Below are positions 1 to 6,197 of a stretch of 10,695 nt of DNA, one piece after another. The stretch is from Chloroflexota bacterium (GTDB lineage: Bacteria > Chloroflexota > Anaerolineae > Aggregatilineales > UBA2796). The stretch covers positions 1 to 10,695 of the forward strand of contig JAGHYP010000076.1 in NCBI GenBank assembly GCA_017743585.1, given 5' to 3'. Positions within the stretch are counted from its first letter, which is position 1; each line of letters begins with the position of its first letter. A program made the position numbers and the translations under genes. A model generated the notes under the pieces. The model was not told the DNA's origin. It saw only the letters and a program-made list of their open reading frames with translations, and made no database searches.

Positions 1-123
1 GAAGCGCACGCCAAGCCGTTCAAGGAAGGCGAGCGCGCCGAGCGCGTTGGTGATCGCCGCGCTGCGCGAGGTGATCAGGCGCACGGCGCGCTCGCCTTCC
101 TTGAACGGCTTGGCGTGCGCTTC
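1..123. repeat. Perfect 39-bp inverted repeat with 45-bp spacer at the window edge
   Basis: Bases 1-39 are the exact reverse complement of 85-123, with bases 40-84 between. The arm starts precisely at base 1, so it may be longer outside the window. It lies wholly in the NB-ARC coding frame. The inner arm encodes the expected residues just after Walker B (DEAHAKPFKEGERA), and the spacer carries the expected VRLITSR. The outer arm encodes LGALAFLERLGVRF, which does not obviously resemble what normally follows in NB-ARC proteins. An assembly or amplification fold-back is therefore likely. Confidence 0.95.
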
Positions 124-945
124 ATCCCAGACGTCGTCCAGCACGATCAGCATGTCTTTGCCGTCCACCAGCTCGCGGAAGCGCGCGGCAGCCGCGTTCA
201 GATCGGTGAAGGCAGGGCGCTCGCCGCTGATCAGCGCGATCTGATCGTTGAGCAGCGCCACCACGTTCGGCTGCTCGCCGAGGACGATGAATAGCACGCC
301 GTCGTCGAAGCGCTCGCGCACTTCTGGGTCGTGGCAGAGCGCGATGGCGAGCGTGGTCTTGCCGAAGCCTCCGCCGCCGCGGAAGGCGGTGGTCAGCGCC
401 ACTGTATTCTCCTGATCGGCGTCGCTCTCGCGCAGCAAGAGCTCCTTGGCGCGCCGGAAGATGTCGGGGCGCTCGACGTAGTGCTCGGGCTTGGCGGGCG
501 CAGAGAACGGCACGCGGCGGCGCTCGTACGGCTTGCGCAGCAGCGCGATGAATTTCTCCCAGATCAGGTCGCGCTCGGGGGCGCCTTCGCGGAAGTCGTA
601 CCAATCGCGCTTCTTCATCCAGCGCGGCACCGTGTTGAAGTCCACGTCCTCAGCGAGGACGGGGATGACGCGCGTGCCGACTTGCCTGGCGTAGCGCCAT
701 TCATCGGCGACCACTTCCGAGGCTAGCGCAGCTGGCGACATGACCAAGACCATGTTCTGCACGCCGCGGATCGCCTCTTGAATTTGCTGCCACCAATTCT
801 CGCCGCCTATCATGTCGTTGCGGTCGCGCCAGAGCGTGAAGCCGAGCGCTTGCAGTTTGGCGTACAAATCGCGCGCGAAGTCTGTGTTGGCGCGCGAATA
901 GCTGATGAAGATATCGCGTTTTTCGGTATCGCGTCTCTCGGTCAT
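1..945 (-). CDS. TIR-NB-ARC STAND protein (NLR-like), 3'-truncated by the window edge
   Basis: The frame is open for 315 codons from ATG 945 to base 1 with no stop. Residues 11-100 form a TIR domain (DIFISYSRAN at 11-20, LGFTLWRDRN, WWQQIQEAI, LVMSP, IPVL). Glu82 lies 13 residues before the IPV proline, the same spacing as the catalytic NADase glutamate of SARM1, so NAD+ hydrolysis is plausible. An NB-ARC ATPase domain follows: P-loop GGGGFGKTTLA at 190-200, Walker B/kinase-2 LIVLDDVW at 266-273 and an RNBS-B-like LITSR at 290-294. Proteins of this build usually end in a ligand-sensing repeat domain (WD40 or TPR), which would lie off the window. By family, I infer an intracellular stress or phage sensor whose TIR effector is released on oligomerisation. 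A Shine-Dalgarno GGAAGAG lies about 6 bases upstream. The last 13 codons lie in one arm of a perfect inverted repeat and may not be the true sequence. Confidence 0.88.
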   Translation of the reverse strand, partial: MTERRDTEKRDIFISYSRANTDFARDLYAKLQALGFTLWRDRNDMIGGENWWQQIQEAIRGVQNMVLVMSPAALASEVVADEWRYARQVGTRVIPVLAEDVDFNTVPRWMKKRDWYDFREGAPERDLIWEKFIALLRKPYERRRVPFSAPAKPEHYVERPDIFRRAKELLLRESDADQENTVALTTAFRGGGGFGKTTLAIALCHDPEVRERFDDGVLFIVLGEQPNVVALLNDQIALISGERPAFTDLNAAAARFRELVDGKDMLIVLDDVWDEAHAKPFKEGERAVRLITSRSAAITNALGALAFLERLGVRF

Positions 946-982
946 GGCGCACTCTTCCTGCAGATAGCTGAGCCTTGCCGCG

Positions 983-1010
983 ATTATACGCTAGCAAAAC
1001 TTGCCCGCAA
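983..1010 (-). promoter_or_regulatory. Sigma-70-type promoter of the TIR-NB-ARC gene
   Basis: Read on the minus strand, a perfect -10 TATAAT (983-988) lies 16 bp downstream of a partial -35 TTGCGG (1005-1010). The predicted transcript would start near 976, giving a leader of about 30 bases that contains the Shine-Dalgarno GGAAGAG before ATG 945. The match is strong at -10 and weak at -35. Confidence 0.6.
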
Positions 1011-1103
1011 GTGCGAATAGGCGTGCATTTTCGGAATGCCTTGGCGTGCTCACAGAAGTGCGGGCTACACTTTCGGCGCAAGATTGAGTAGAATCACAAA
1101 GTT

Positions 1104-1667
1104 ATGGTGAGCGTAGCTTCAGTGAACGTTCGCGCCGCGACGCCTGACGATCTACCCGCCTGTCTCGCCCTCAACCTTTCCTACGAAACCGACTACGTAT
1201 GGCAAGTGGACGTGCGCGGCGATGAGAGCGGCGCCATTGCGATCGGCTTGCGCACGGCGCGGCTGCCGCGCTTGCTGCGCGTGACGTATCCGCGCGCCGA
1301 GAGCCTGTTGAGCGCCGCCTTGAGCTGGGAAAGCACGGCGGGCGCCTTCTTGGTGGCGGAGAAGGGGGGCGTCTTGCGCGGCTACGCCATCCTGCGCTTC
1401 GTGCGCGAGCGCAGCGCGGCGCAGATCGCTGAGCTAGGCGTGGACGCTGCCGCGCGCCGTCAGAAGATCGGCACGGCGCTGCTGAACGCCGCTTATGCGC
1501 AGGCGCGAGCGCACAAGCTGCGTCATCTTTCAATCGAGGTGCAGACGAAGAACTATCCCGCCATCTGCTTCTGCCAGAGGAACGGCTTGGTCTTCTGCGG
1601 CTATAACGATCTCTACTTCGCGAATGGCGATATAGCGCTCTTCTTCGGGCAGACGGTGCGCCTGTAA
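1104..1667 (+). CDS. GNAT-family N-acetyltransferase
   Basis: This 187-residue protein has the GNAT fold pattern. Its N-terminal strand (VNVRAATPDDLPACLAL, 7-23) is typical of RimI-like acetyltransferases. The acetyl-CoA-binding motif A spans about 109-130 (AELGVDAAARRQKIGTALL; loop Q120-K-I-G123-T-A125). The C-terminal motif B region, NYPAICFCQRNGLVFCGYNDLYF at about 150-172, follows the family pattern (N-x-x-A-x-x-F-Y-x-x-x-G-F) with Cys in place of the Tyr. It would transfer acetyl from acetyl-CoA to an amine; the substrate cannot be told. The length is slightly above a minimal GNAT because of an insert at about 35-80. ATG 1104 has no clear Shine-Dalgarno. A TAGAAT (1089-1094) so close to the start would imply an almost leaderless mRNA, and TACACT at 1066-1071 is an alternative -10. 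The gene is divergent from the TIR gene, with no sign of shared function. Confidence 0.85.
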   Translation: MVSVASVNVRAATPDDLPACLALNLSYETDYVWQVDVRGDESGAIAIGLRTARLPRLLRVTYPRAESLLSAALSWESTAGAFLVAEKGGVLRGYAILRFVRERSAAQIAELGVDAAARRQKIGTALLNAAYAQARAHKLRHLSIEVQTKNYPAICFCQRNGLVFCGYNDLYFANGDIALFFGQTVRL

Positions 1668-1684
1668 GGCGTTATGCAGATACA

Positions 1685-1736
1685 GATTGCAATTTAGATT
1701 GCAATTTAGATTGCAATTTACTGCAATTTGCAAATT
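1685..1736. repeat. Array of three identical 12-bp direct repeats plus a 12-bp palindrome
   Basis: GATTGCAATTTA occurs three times end to end (1685-1696, 1697-1708, 1709-1720). A degenerate fourth unit, CTGCAATTTG, follows and runs into the perfect palindrome AATTTGCAAATT (1725-1736). Each unit has a TTGCAA palindromic core. The block is strikingly AT-rich for this genome and ends 5 bases before the start codon of the 659-residue sensor gene, with no Shine-Dalgarno in between. It could be an iterated operator or promoter element for that gene, or a slippage-prone tandem repeat. I see no well-spaced -35/-10 pair in it. Confidence 0.9.
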
Positions 1737-1741
1737 CGCAC

Positions 1742-3721
1742 ATGACTGACGACCTGTTCATCCTACTCTCAAGGCAAATCAACGAAGTGCTGACAGCGGC
1801 GACGGTCATCATCGCCGCCTCGATGCTGCTGTACAATCTCTCGCATGGCCCGCGCGATCGCGTCACGCGCGCTTCGAGCGTGCTGCTTGGTTGCGTCAGC
1901 GCAATTTACATCGGCGATGTGCTGGTGGCGATCAGCCGCGCGCCACAGACCATCGAGACGCTGCTGCGCTTCGAATGGCTGGGCATCGCCTTCGCGCCGG
2001 CTGCGCTCTTCCACCTCTCGGACGCGCTGCTGGCGACGACCGGCTTGCACTCGCGCGGCAGAAGGCGGCGCGTTGTGCGGCTGCTCTACGCTTTTGCGGC
2101 GCTGTTCTTCGTGCTCGCCTGCACCACAGATTTGATCGTGCGCGATCTGCTGATGGAGCCGCTAGAGATCATGCAGGCGGGCGCGCTGTTTCCGCTATTC
2201 GTGGTCTACTTCGTGATCGCCTCGCTCTTCGCCTTCAACAATGTGCTGCGCGCGCGGCGGCGCTGCCTGACTCGGGCGACTTATCGGCGGATGACGTATT
2301 TGCTCTTCGCGCTGGTCACGCCGATGGCGGGCGTCTTTCCGTTCTCGCTGCTCTTTCCGAACGCGGCAGAGGCGGATGCCAAGCTGATCTGGCTTTTGAT
2401 CAACATCGGCAACTTAGGCATCGTGCTGATGCTGGCGTTCATGGCGTACCCGCTGGCGTTCTTCGGCCCGAAGAAGCCTGATCGGATGATCAAGGCGGAA
2501 TTGCTCAGCTTCATGCTGCGCGGCCCGGCTACGGGCATTGGAGTGCTGGTGGTCATTTTGTACGTGCCGCGCCTTTCGGTCTTCGGCATTCCGAGCAGCG
2601 CGCTGATGCCGTTCGTAGCAGTGGCAACTGTGATGGGCTTGCAGTGGCTGTTCACGCTCGCCATTCCGATCATCGAGCAGAAGCTGATATACACGGATGA
2701 CCAAGAGCAGGCGCGGCAATTGCAAGCGCTGAGCCAACATTTGTTGACGCGCGACGACGCAAAGCAGCTGCTAGAGGCGACTTTAGCGGCGATCTGCGAT
2801 TACCTGCGCGTGCCGAGCGCATTTGTGGCGACTTTGAACGGCGAGCGCGCCACGCTTGAGCAGCAGGTCGGCCCGTTGCAGCCGACGCCTGAGGCGCTGG
2901 AGACGGCGCGCTTGAGCAGCTTGTTCCAAGCCAATGGCGGCGGACAAACCGCGCTCAACGGCGCGCAGGCGGGCGCAGAGGACCGGATCGAGCTGGTGCC
3001 GTGGCAGTCGTTTTGGCTGGTGGGGCTGCGCAGCTGGCGCGGCGGGCGGCTGATCGGCGTGCTGGGCGTCTGGGCGCGGGGCGCCGCGCCTGATCTGCAG
3101 CCTGAGGAAGTGGCGGTCTTCCGCGTGTTGTATCAGCGAGCGGCGCGCGTGCTGGACGACATGCGTCTACAGGCAGAGCTATTCGCACGGCTTGAAGATA
3201 TCATCGAGACAAGCGCTGCGGTCAGCCTGGAAGGCGCGAGCGTCCGCTACGGCAACGCGGCTGAGGCAGCGCGCTTGACGGAGCAAGGTTCGCTAGAAGC
3301 GACGCCTGAATTCGTCGAAGTGATCTGGGGCGCGCTGCGCGATTATTGGGGCGGCCCGCGCCTGATCGACGCGCGGCTGATGCGCCTGCAGCAAGTGCAA
3401 GCCAATCTTGCTGAGCAAGGCGGCGACGCCGCAAAGGCAGTGCGCGCCGTGCTGAACAGCGCCATCGAGTCGCTGAAGCCGCAAAGCGCGCACAGCTTGA
3501 CGGCCGCCGAGTGGACGCTCTACAACATCCTGGATTTGCGCTTCGTCAAAGGGCAAAAGGTGCGCGACGTGGCGCGCAAGCTGGCGATGAGCGACGCGGA
3601 TTTCTATCGCAAGCAGCGCATCGCCGTCGAGCGGGTCGCGCAGATCGTCGCAGGGCGCGAGAAGCAGCTGAGCGCCGCGCAAATGCCGACAATTCGGCAT
3701 TCGGCGAGCGCCTTGCGATAA
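1742..3721 (+). CDS. Membrane sensor protein: 7TM-type N-terminus, GAF-like domain, predicted C-terminal HTH
   Basis: This 659-residue protein has about nine hydrophobic segments: near 15-33, 46-65, 79-99, 112-130, 148-168, 184-206 and 216-241, then 262-282 and 288-312. The first seven, with RFEWLGIAFAPAALFHL at 76-92, resemble the 7TM region at the N-terminus of some sensor histidine kinases. Residues about 325-480 look like a cytoplasmic GAF domain (LLEATLAAICDYLRV, then RLIGVLGVWARG), followed by a helical linker. There is no HisKA or HATPase motif. Instead, residues 586-640 (LTAAEWTLYNILDLRF, KVRDVARKLAMSDADFYRKQ) read like a sigma-region-4-style helix-turn-helix. I infer a membrane-bound one-component sensor-regulator; target and signal are unknown. 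ATG 1742 lacks a Shine-Dalgarno and sits just after the 12-bp repeat array. A C-terminal helical signalling domain that binds protein instead of DNA is the main alternative. Confidence 0.8.
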   Translation: MTDDLFILLSRQINEVLTAATVIIAASMLLYNLSHGPRDRVTRASSVLLGCVSAIYIGDVLVAISRAPQTIETLLRFEWLGIAFAPAALFHLSDALLATTGLHSRGRRRRVVRLLYAFAALFFVLACTTDLIVRDLLMEPLEIMQAGALFPLFVVYFVIASLFAFNNVLRARRRCLTRATYRRMTYLLFALVTPMAGVFPFSLLFPNAAEADAKLIWLLINIGNLGIVLMLAFMAYPLAFFGPKKPDRMIKAELLSFMLRGPATGIGVLVVILYVPRLSVFGIPSSALMPFVAVATVMGLQWLFTLAIPIIEQKLIYTDDQEQARQLQALSQHLLTRDDAKQLLEATLAAICDYLRVPSAFVATLNGERATLEQQVGPLQPTPEALETARLSSLFQANGGGQTALNGAQAGAEDRIELVPWQSFWLVGLRSWRGGRLIGVLGVWARGAAPDLQPEEVAVFRVLYQRAARVLDDMRLQAELFARLEDIIETSAAVSLEGASVRYGNAAEAARLTEQGSLEATPEFVEVIWGALRDYWGGPRLIDARLMRLQQVQANLAEQGGDAAKAVRAVLNSAIESLKPQSAHSLTAAEWTLYNILDLRFVKGQKVRDVARKLAMSDADFYRKQRIAVERVAQIVAGREKQLSAAQMPTIRHSASALR

Positions 3722-3727
3722 ATTCAT

Positions 3728-3750
3728 AAGGAAATCTGATGGCTATCTAG
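3728..3750 (+). other. Three-codon mini-ORF with its own ribosome-binding site
   Basis: AAGGAAA (3728-3734) is the best Shine-Dalgarno in this gap. It is correctly placed for ATG 3739, which opens a reading frame of only three codons (Met-Ala-Ile-stop, 3739-3750). The stop lies 5 bases before ATG 3756 of the oxidoreductase and in a different frame. Ribosomes ending here could re-initiate at 3756, or the same Shine-Dalgarno could serve 3756 at unusually long spacing. It could equally be chance. Confidence 0.35.
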
Positions 3751-3755
3751 AGTCC

Positions 3756-4736
3756 ATGCGCGCCATTTTGTACGACTCGGTCGGCGGCCCGGACGTGCTA
3801 TACTTGGGCGAAGCGCCTGAGCCTGAGCCCGCCGCCGATGAACTGCTGATCCGCGTGCGCGCAACCGCGCTCAACCGCGCCGATCTGCTGCAAAGGCGCG
3901 GCGCATATCCGCCGCCGCCCGGTGCCTCGCCGATCCTTGGCTTGGAAGTGGCGGGCGAGGTCGTGCGCGCGCCCGACGGCGCGCCGTTCGCAATTGGCGA
4001 GCGCGTCATGGCAGTGGTGACAGGCGGCGGCTACGCCGAATACGCTTGCGTGCCGCTCGGCATGGCGATGCGCGTGCCAGAGTCGTTCGCTTGGGAACAG
4101 GCGGCAGCCATTCCAGAGGCATTTCTGACTGCCTACCTGAACCTGTTCACGCTAGGCGGCTTGGAAGCTGGCGAGCGCGTCCTGATCCACGCCGGCGGCA
4201 GCGGCGTCGGCACGGCGGCTATCCAATTGGCGCGCGAAGCAGGCGCGCAAGTCTTCGCCACGGCCGGCACGCCCGCCAAGCTCGCCAAGTGCCGCGAACT
4301 CGGCGCGACGCTCGCCATCAACTACAGACAGGAAGACTTCGCGGCTGTGGTGCGCAGCGCTACCAACGGACACGGCGTGGACGTCTTGTTGGATTTCATC
4401 GGCGCGCCCAACTGGGCGGCGAATCTGGACGCTTTGGCGATCGGCGGCCGGCTGATGCTAATCGGCTTTTTGGGCGGCTCGAAAGCGACTGCGCTCGATC
4501 TAGCGCCGATCCTCACCAAGAGCCTGCGCGTGACAGGCACAACGTTGCGGCGCACGCCGTTGCCGCAAAAAATCGCCTTGACGCGCGCCTTTGAAGCGTT
4601 CGCCATGCCGCGCTTTCAGAGCGGCAGCCTGCGGCCCGTCTTGGATCGCGTCTTTCCGCTGGCAGAGGCGGCGGCGGCGCACAGATACATGGAAAGCAAC
4701 CAAAATATCGGGAAGATCGTGCTGAGAGTGGATTGA
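3756..4736 (+). CDS. NAD(P)H:quinone oxidoreductase, PIG3/QOR type (zinc-free MDR family)
   Basis: This 326-residue protein is the full length expected for the family. Residues 1-130 are a GroES-like catalytic domain with the signature ATALNRADLLQRRGAYPPPPG (36-56), LGLEVAGEV and AAIPEAFLTAYLNL (117-130), characteristic of PIG3 (TP53I3)-like enzymes. The Rossmann domain carries the NADPH-binding motif HAGGSGVGTAAIQLA at 145-159, then ELGATLAINYRQEDF. There are no zinc-binding cysteine clusters, as expected. The likely reaction is NADPH-dependent one-electron reduction of quinones in the cytosol; the physiological substrate is uncertain. The gene starts 34 bases after the sensor gene and ends 8 bases before the SDR start, so these three plus-strand genes may be co-transcribed. 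A three-codon mini-ORF with the better ribosome-binding site precedes this start. Confidence 0.92.
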   Translation: MRAILYDSVGGPDVLYLGEAPEPEPAADELLIRVRATALNRADLLQRRGAYPPPPGASPILGLEVAGEVVRAPDGAPFAIGERVMAVVTGGGYAEYACVPLGMAMRVPESFAWEQAAAIPEAFLTAYLNLFTLGGLEAGERVLIHAGGSGVGTAAIQLAREAGAQVFATAGTPAKLAKCRELGATLAINYRQEDFAAVVRSATNGHGVDVLLDFIGAPNWAANLDALAIGGRLMLIGFLGGSKATALDLAPILTKSLRVTGTTLRRTPLPQKIALTRAFEAFAMPRFQSGSLRPVLDRVFPLAEAAAAHRYMESNQNIGKIVLRVD

Positions 4737-4744
4737 GAGAGCCT

Positions 4745-5458
4745 ATGCAGCAAAAAGTGGTTGTGATCGCAGGCGCCAGTCGCGGCATTGGGCGCGCCTT
4801 GGCGCTGAAGCTCGCCGCGCAGGGCGCCAAGCTCGCCTTGAGCGCGCGCACCTACGTTGAGCTTGCTGCGCTCGCCGATGAAGTGAAGGCGCTCGGCGGG
4901 CAAGCAATCGCCGTGAGCGCCGATATGACCGCGCAGAACGACGTGGCGAACCTGATCGGCGAGACACAGGCGACCTACGGTCGCATTGACGCGGTCTACT
5001 ATGGCGCGGGAGTCGGCGCGCTCAGCGGCGCGCTGGAGCTGCGCGAAGCCGATCTGGATCGCATGTGGGAGACGAATTTCAAAGGGCTGTTTTATATCAC
5101 GCGCGCTGCCATTCCGCACATGCTGAACAACGGCGGCGGGCATTTCGTCGTGCCTGTTGGGATTCTGGGCAGGCACGTGATGCGCAACTCAGGCGGCTAT
5201 AGCGCCTCAAAGTTCGCCGCAGTCGCCTGGATCAAGGCGCTCGGCGAGGAGTTCAACAAGCGCGGCATTCGCTTCAGCCTGCTCTACCTAGGCGGCGTGA
5301 ACACGAGCTTTTGGGATACAATTGAGATGCGCGTTGACCGCACCAAAATGCTGAGCGCGGAAGCCGCCGCAGATGTGGTGCTCTATGCGCTCAACGCGCC
5401 CAGCCCTGCCGTCATCAACGAGATCGTCATGCAGCCCGAGTCGCATCAATTCATCTGA
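4745..5458 (+). CDS. SDR-family oxidoreductase-like protein lacking the catalytic serine
   Basis: From ATG 4745 the product is 237 residues, a classical SDR length. It has the nucleotide-binding GASRGIG at 10-16 (TGxxxGIG type), an acidic D60 where adenine contact is expected, YGAGVG where NNAG is usual, N111, and the Y152-S-A-S-K156 active-site pair. The serine normally 13 residues before the tyrosine is Gly139 (VPVGILG in place of the usual SSxxG), so the classical Ser-Tyr-Lys-Asn tetrad is incomplete. The C-terminus, about 225-237, resembles those of FabG-like and YdfG-like SDRs. The start is set by GAGAGA (4735-4740) just upstream; a TTG at 4733 overlapping the previous stop is possible but less likely. 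The gene is closely coupled to the quinone oxidoreductase gene, so a joint role in carbonyl or quinone reduction is a guess. Confidence 0.88.
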   Translation: MQQKVVVIAGASRGIGRALALKLAAQGAKLALSARTYVELAALADEVKALGGQAIAVSADMTAQNDVANLIGETQATYGRIDAVYYGAGVGALSGALELREADLDRMWETNFKGLFYITRAAIPHMLNNGGGHFVVPVGILGRHVMRNSGGYSASKFAAVAWIKALGEEFNKRGIRFSLLYLGGVNTSFWDTIEMRVDRTKMLSAEAAADVVLYALNAPSPAVINEIVMQPESHQFI

Positions 5459-5470
5459 TGCATTCCATGC

Positions 5471-5494
5471 GCGCTGCCCTCAGCGCTCTTCTCA
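5471..5494 (+). terminator. Weak terminator-like hairpin after the SDR gene
   Basis: GCGCTG (5471-5476) pairs perfectly with CAGCGC (5481-5486) around a CCCT loop, 12 bases after the SDR stop codon, and is followed by the pyrimidine run TCTTCTC. The stem is short and the U-tract is interrupted, so termination here is only plausible. Confidence 0.35.
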
Positions 5495-5497
5495 GCC

Positions 5498-5533
5498 ATG
5501 AGCTGTGAATGCTAGCTATGAGCTGTGAATGCT
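5498..5533. repeat. 16-bp exact direct repeat, 20-bp period
   Basis: ATGAGCTGTGAATGCT occurs at 5498-5513 and again at 5518-5533, separated by AGCT. It lies downstream of the SDR stop in the convergent gap and has no visible coding role. Confidence 0.9.
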
Positions 5534-5707
5534 GAAGTGGAGCGCCTAATGGATATCGGCGCCCCGCGCGACCGACGCCTCGTGGATAGGCAAGCCGTTG
5601 GTGGTCAGGGCAGCGCGGCTTCGGTCATCCGGCGCGCATGGTCGGCAGTTGCGCACGAGGCAGTGCCGCCCGCCTTGCCACGCTCTCTGAACAGCTCTTG
5701 CGCCCTC

Positions 5708-5743
5708 GATAATGACTTCGATAGCGACTTCGATGACAATTTC
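5708..5743. repeat. Degenerate 12-bp tandem repeat, three units
   Basis: The units GATAATGACTTC, GATAGCGACTTC and GATGACAATTTC lie end to end (5708-5719, 5720-5731, 5732-5743). The period equals that of the array at 1685-1720, and the third unit matches that array's unit at 9 of 12 positions. In the plus-strand frame they would encode Asp/Phe-rich repeats, but I do not believe that frame is a gene. Confidence 0.6.
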
Positions 5744-5787
5744 GCGCCCACGCTCGCGCGCTGTGTTATATGTTGCACTCGCGGCGG

Positions 5788-6180
5788 CTAAGCGTCACGG
5801 ATAGGCTCAGCGTGGCGCAGCGCCTCTGGGTCGACGACCAAGAAGACGGCCCCGCAATCGCGGCAGGCGATGGCTTCTAACTTGAGCAGCCGCCGCCACG
5901 GGCGCAGGTTGAACAGCGAGTTGAGCCAGCGCAGCGAGAGACGGCGCGGCACAAAGCGCACTTGCTCAAAACGCTGACCGCTGAAATTCACGATTGTGCC
6001 GCGCGCAAGGTTCGTCGAGCCGCAGCGCAAGCAGGCGAAGCGCTCAGGCTGATAAAAGTGCGCGATGTGCGGTTGCTGTAGCGGCGGCGGCGCAGGCGCA
6101 GCGTCCACCTGATCGAGCAGCTCGCTCTCAGGCGGCTCGGGCGGATGTGTGCGCGTGGGAGTGTCCAGCTCAGTAGCCAT
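5788..6180 (-). CDS. Small zinc-ribbon protein of unknown function
   Basis: This 130-residue protein has a Pro/Glu-rich, probably disordered N-terminus (1-40). A compact domain follows, with two knuckles, C50-L-R-C53 and C106-R-D-C109, about 52 residues apart, as in split zinc ribbons. Between them lies a basic, aromatic stretch (RFVPRRLSLRWLNSLFNLRPWRR). There is no signal peptide or clear membrane segment. I do not recognise the family; nucleic-acid or protein binding is possible. ATG 6180 is chosen because AGAAAGGA lies about 11 bases upstream and it follows the kinase stop by 17 bases. A TTG at 6219 would extend it by 13 residues and overlap the kinase. It is most likely co-transcribed with the GAF-PAS kinase, hinting at a role in that signalling path. 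Confidence 0.75.
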   Translation of the reverse strand: MATELDTPTRTHPPEPPESELLDQVDAAPAPPPLQQPHIAHFYQPERFACLRCGSTNLARGTIVNFSGQRFEQVRFVPRRLSLRWLNSLFNLRPWRRLLKLEAIACRDCGAVFLVVDPEALRHAEPIRDA

Positions 6181-6197
6181 AGGCTGTGTATCCTTTC

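Larger units (their letters stand above)
5459..5787. other. Convergent intergenic region with short repeats, no convincing gene
   Basis: These 329 bases separate the ends of the plus-strand SDR gene and the minus-strand zinc-ribbon gene. Apart from the weak hairpin at 5471-5494, they hold a 16-bp exact direct repeat (5498-5513 and 5518-5533) and three degenerate 12-base units at 5708-5743. An 88-codon plus-strand frame (GTG 5525 to TAA 5791) crosses the region. It has no Shine-Dalgarno, no recognisable domain and ordinary intergenic composition, so I do not call it a gene. Confidence 0.6.

Noticed and set aside
122..604. 160-codon minus-strand frame inside the TIR-NB-ARC gene
   Set aside because: Out-of-frame Arg/Ala-rich shadow; the true frame carries the TIR and P-loop motifs.
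5525..5791. 88-codon plus-strand frame (GTG start) with Asp/Phe-rich repeats
   Set aside because: No Shine-Dalgarno, no domain, starts inside a direct repeat, and its repeats come from a degenerate 12-bp tandem that looks non-coding.
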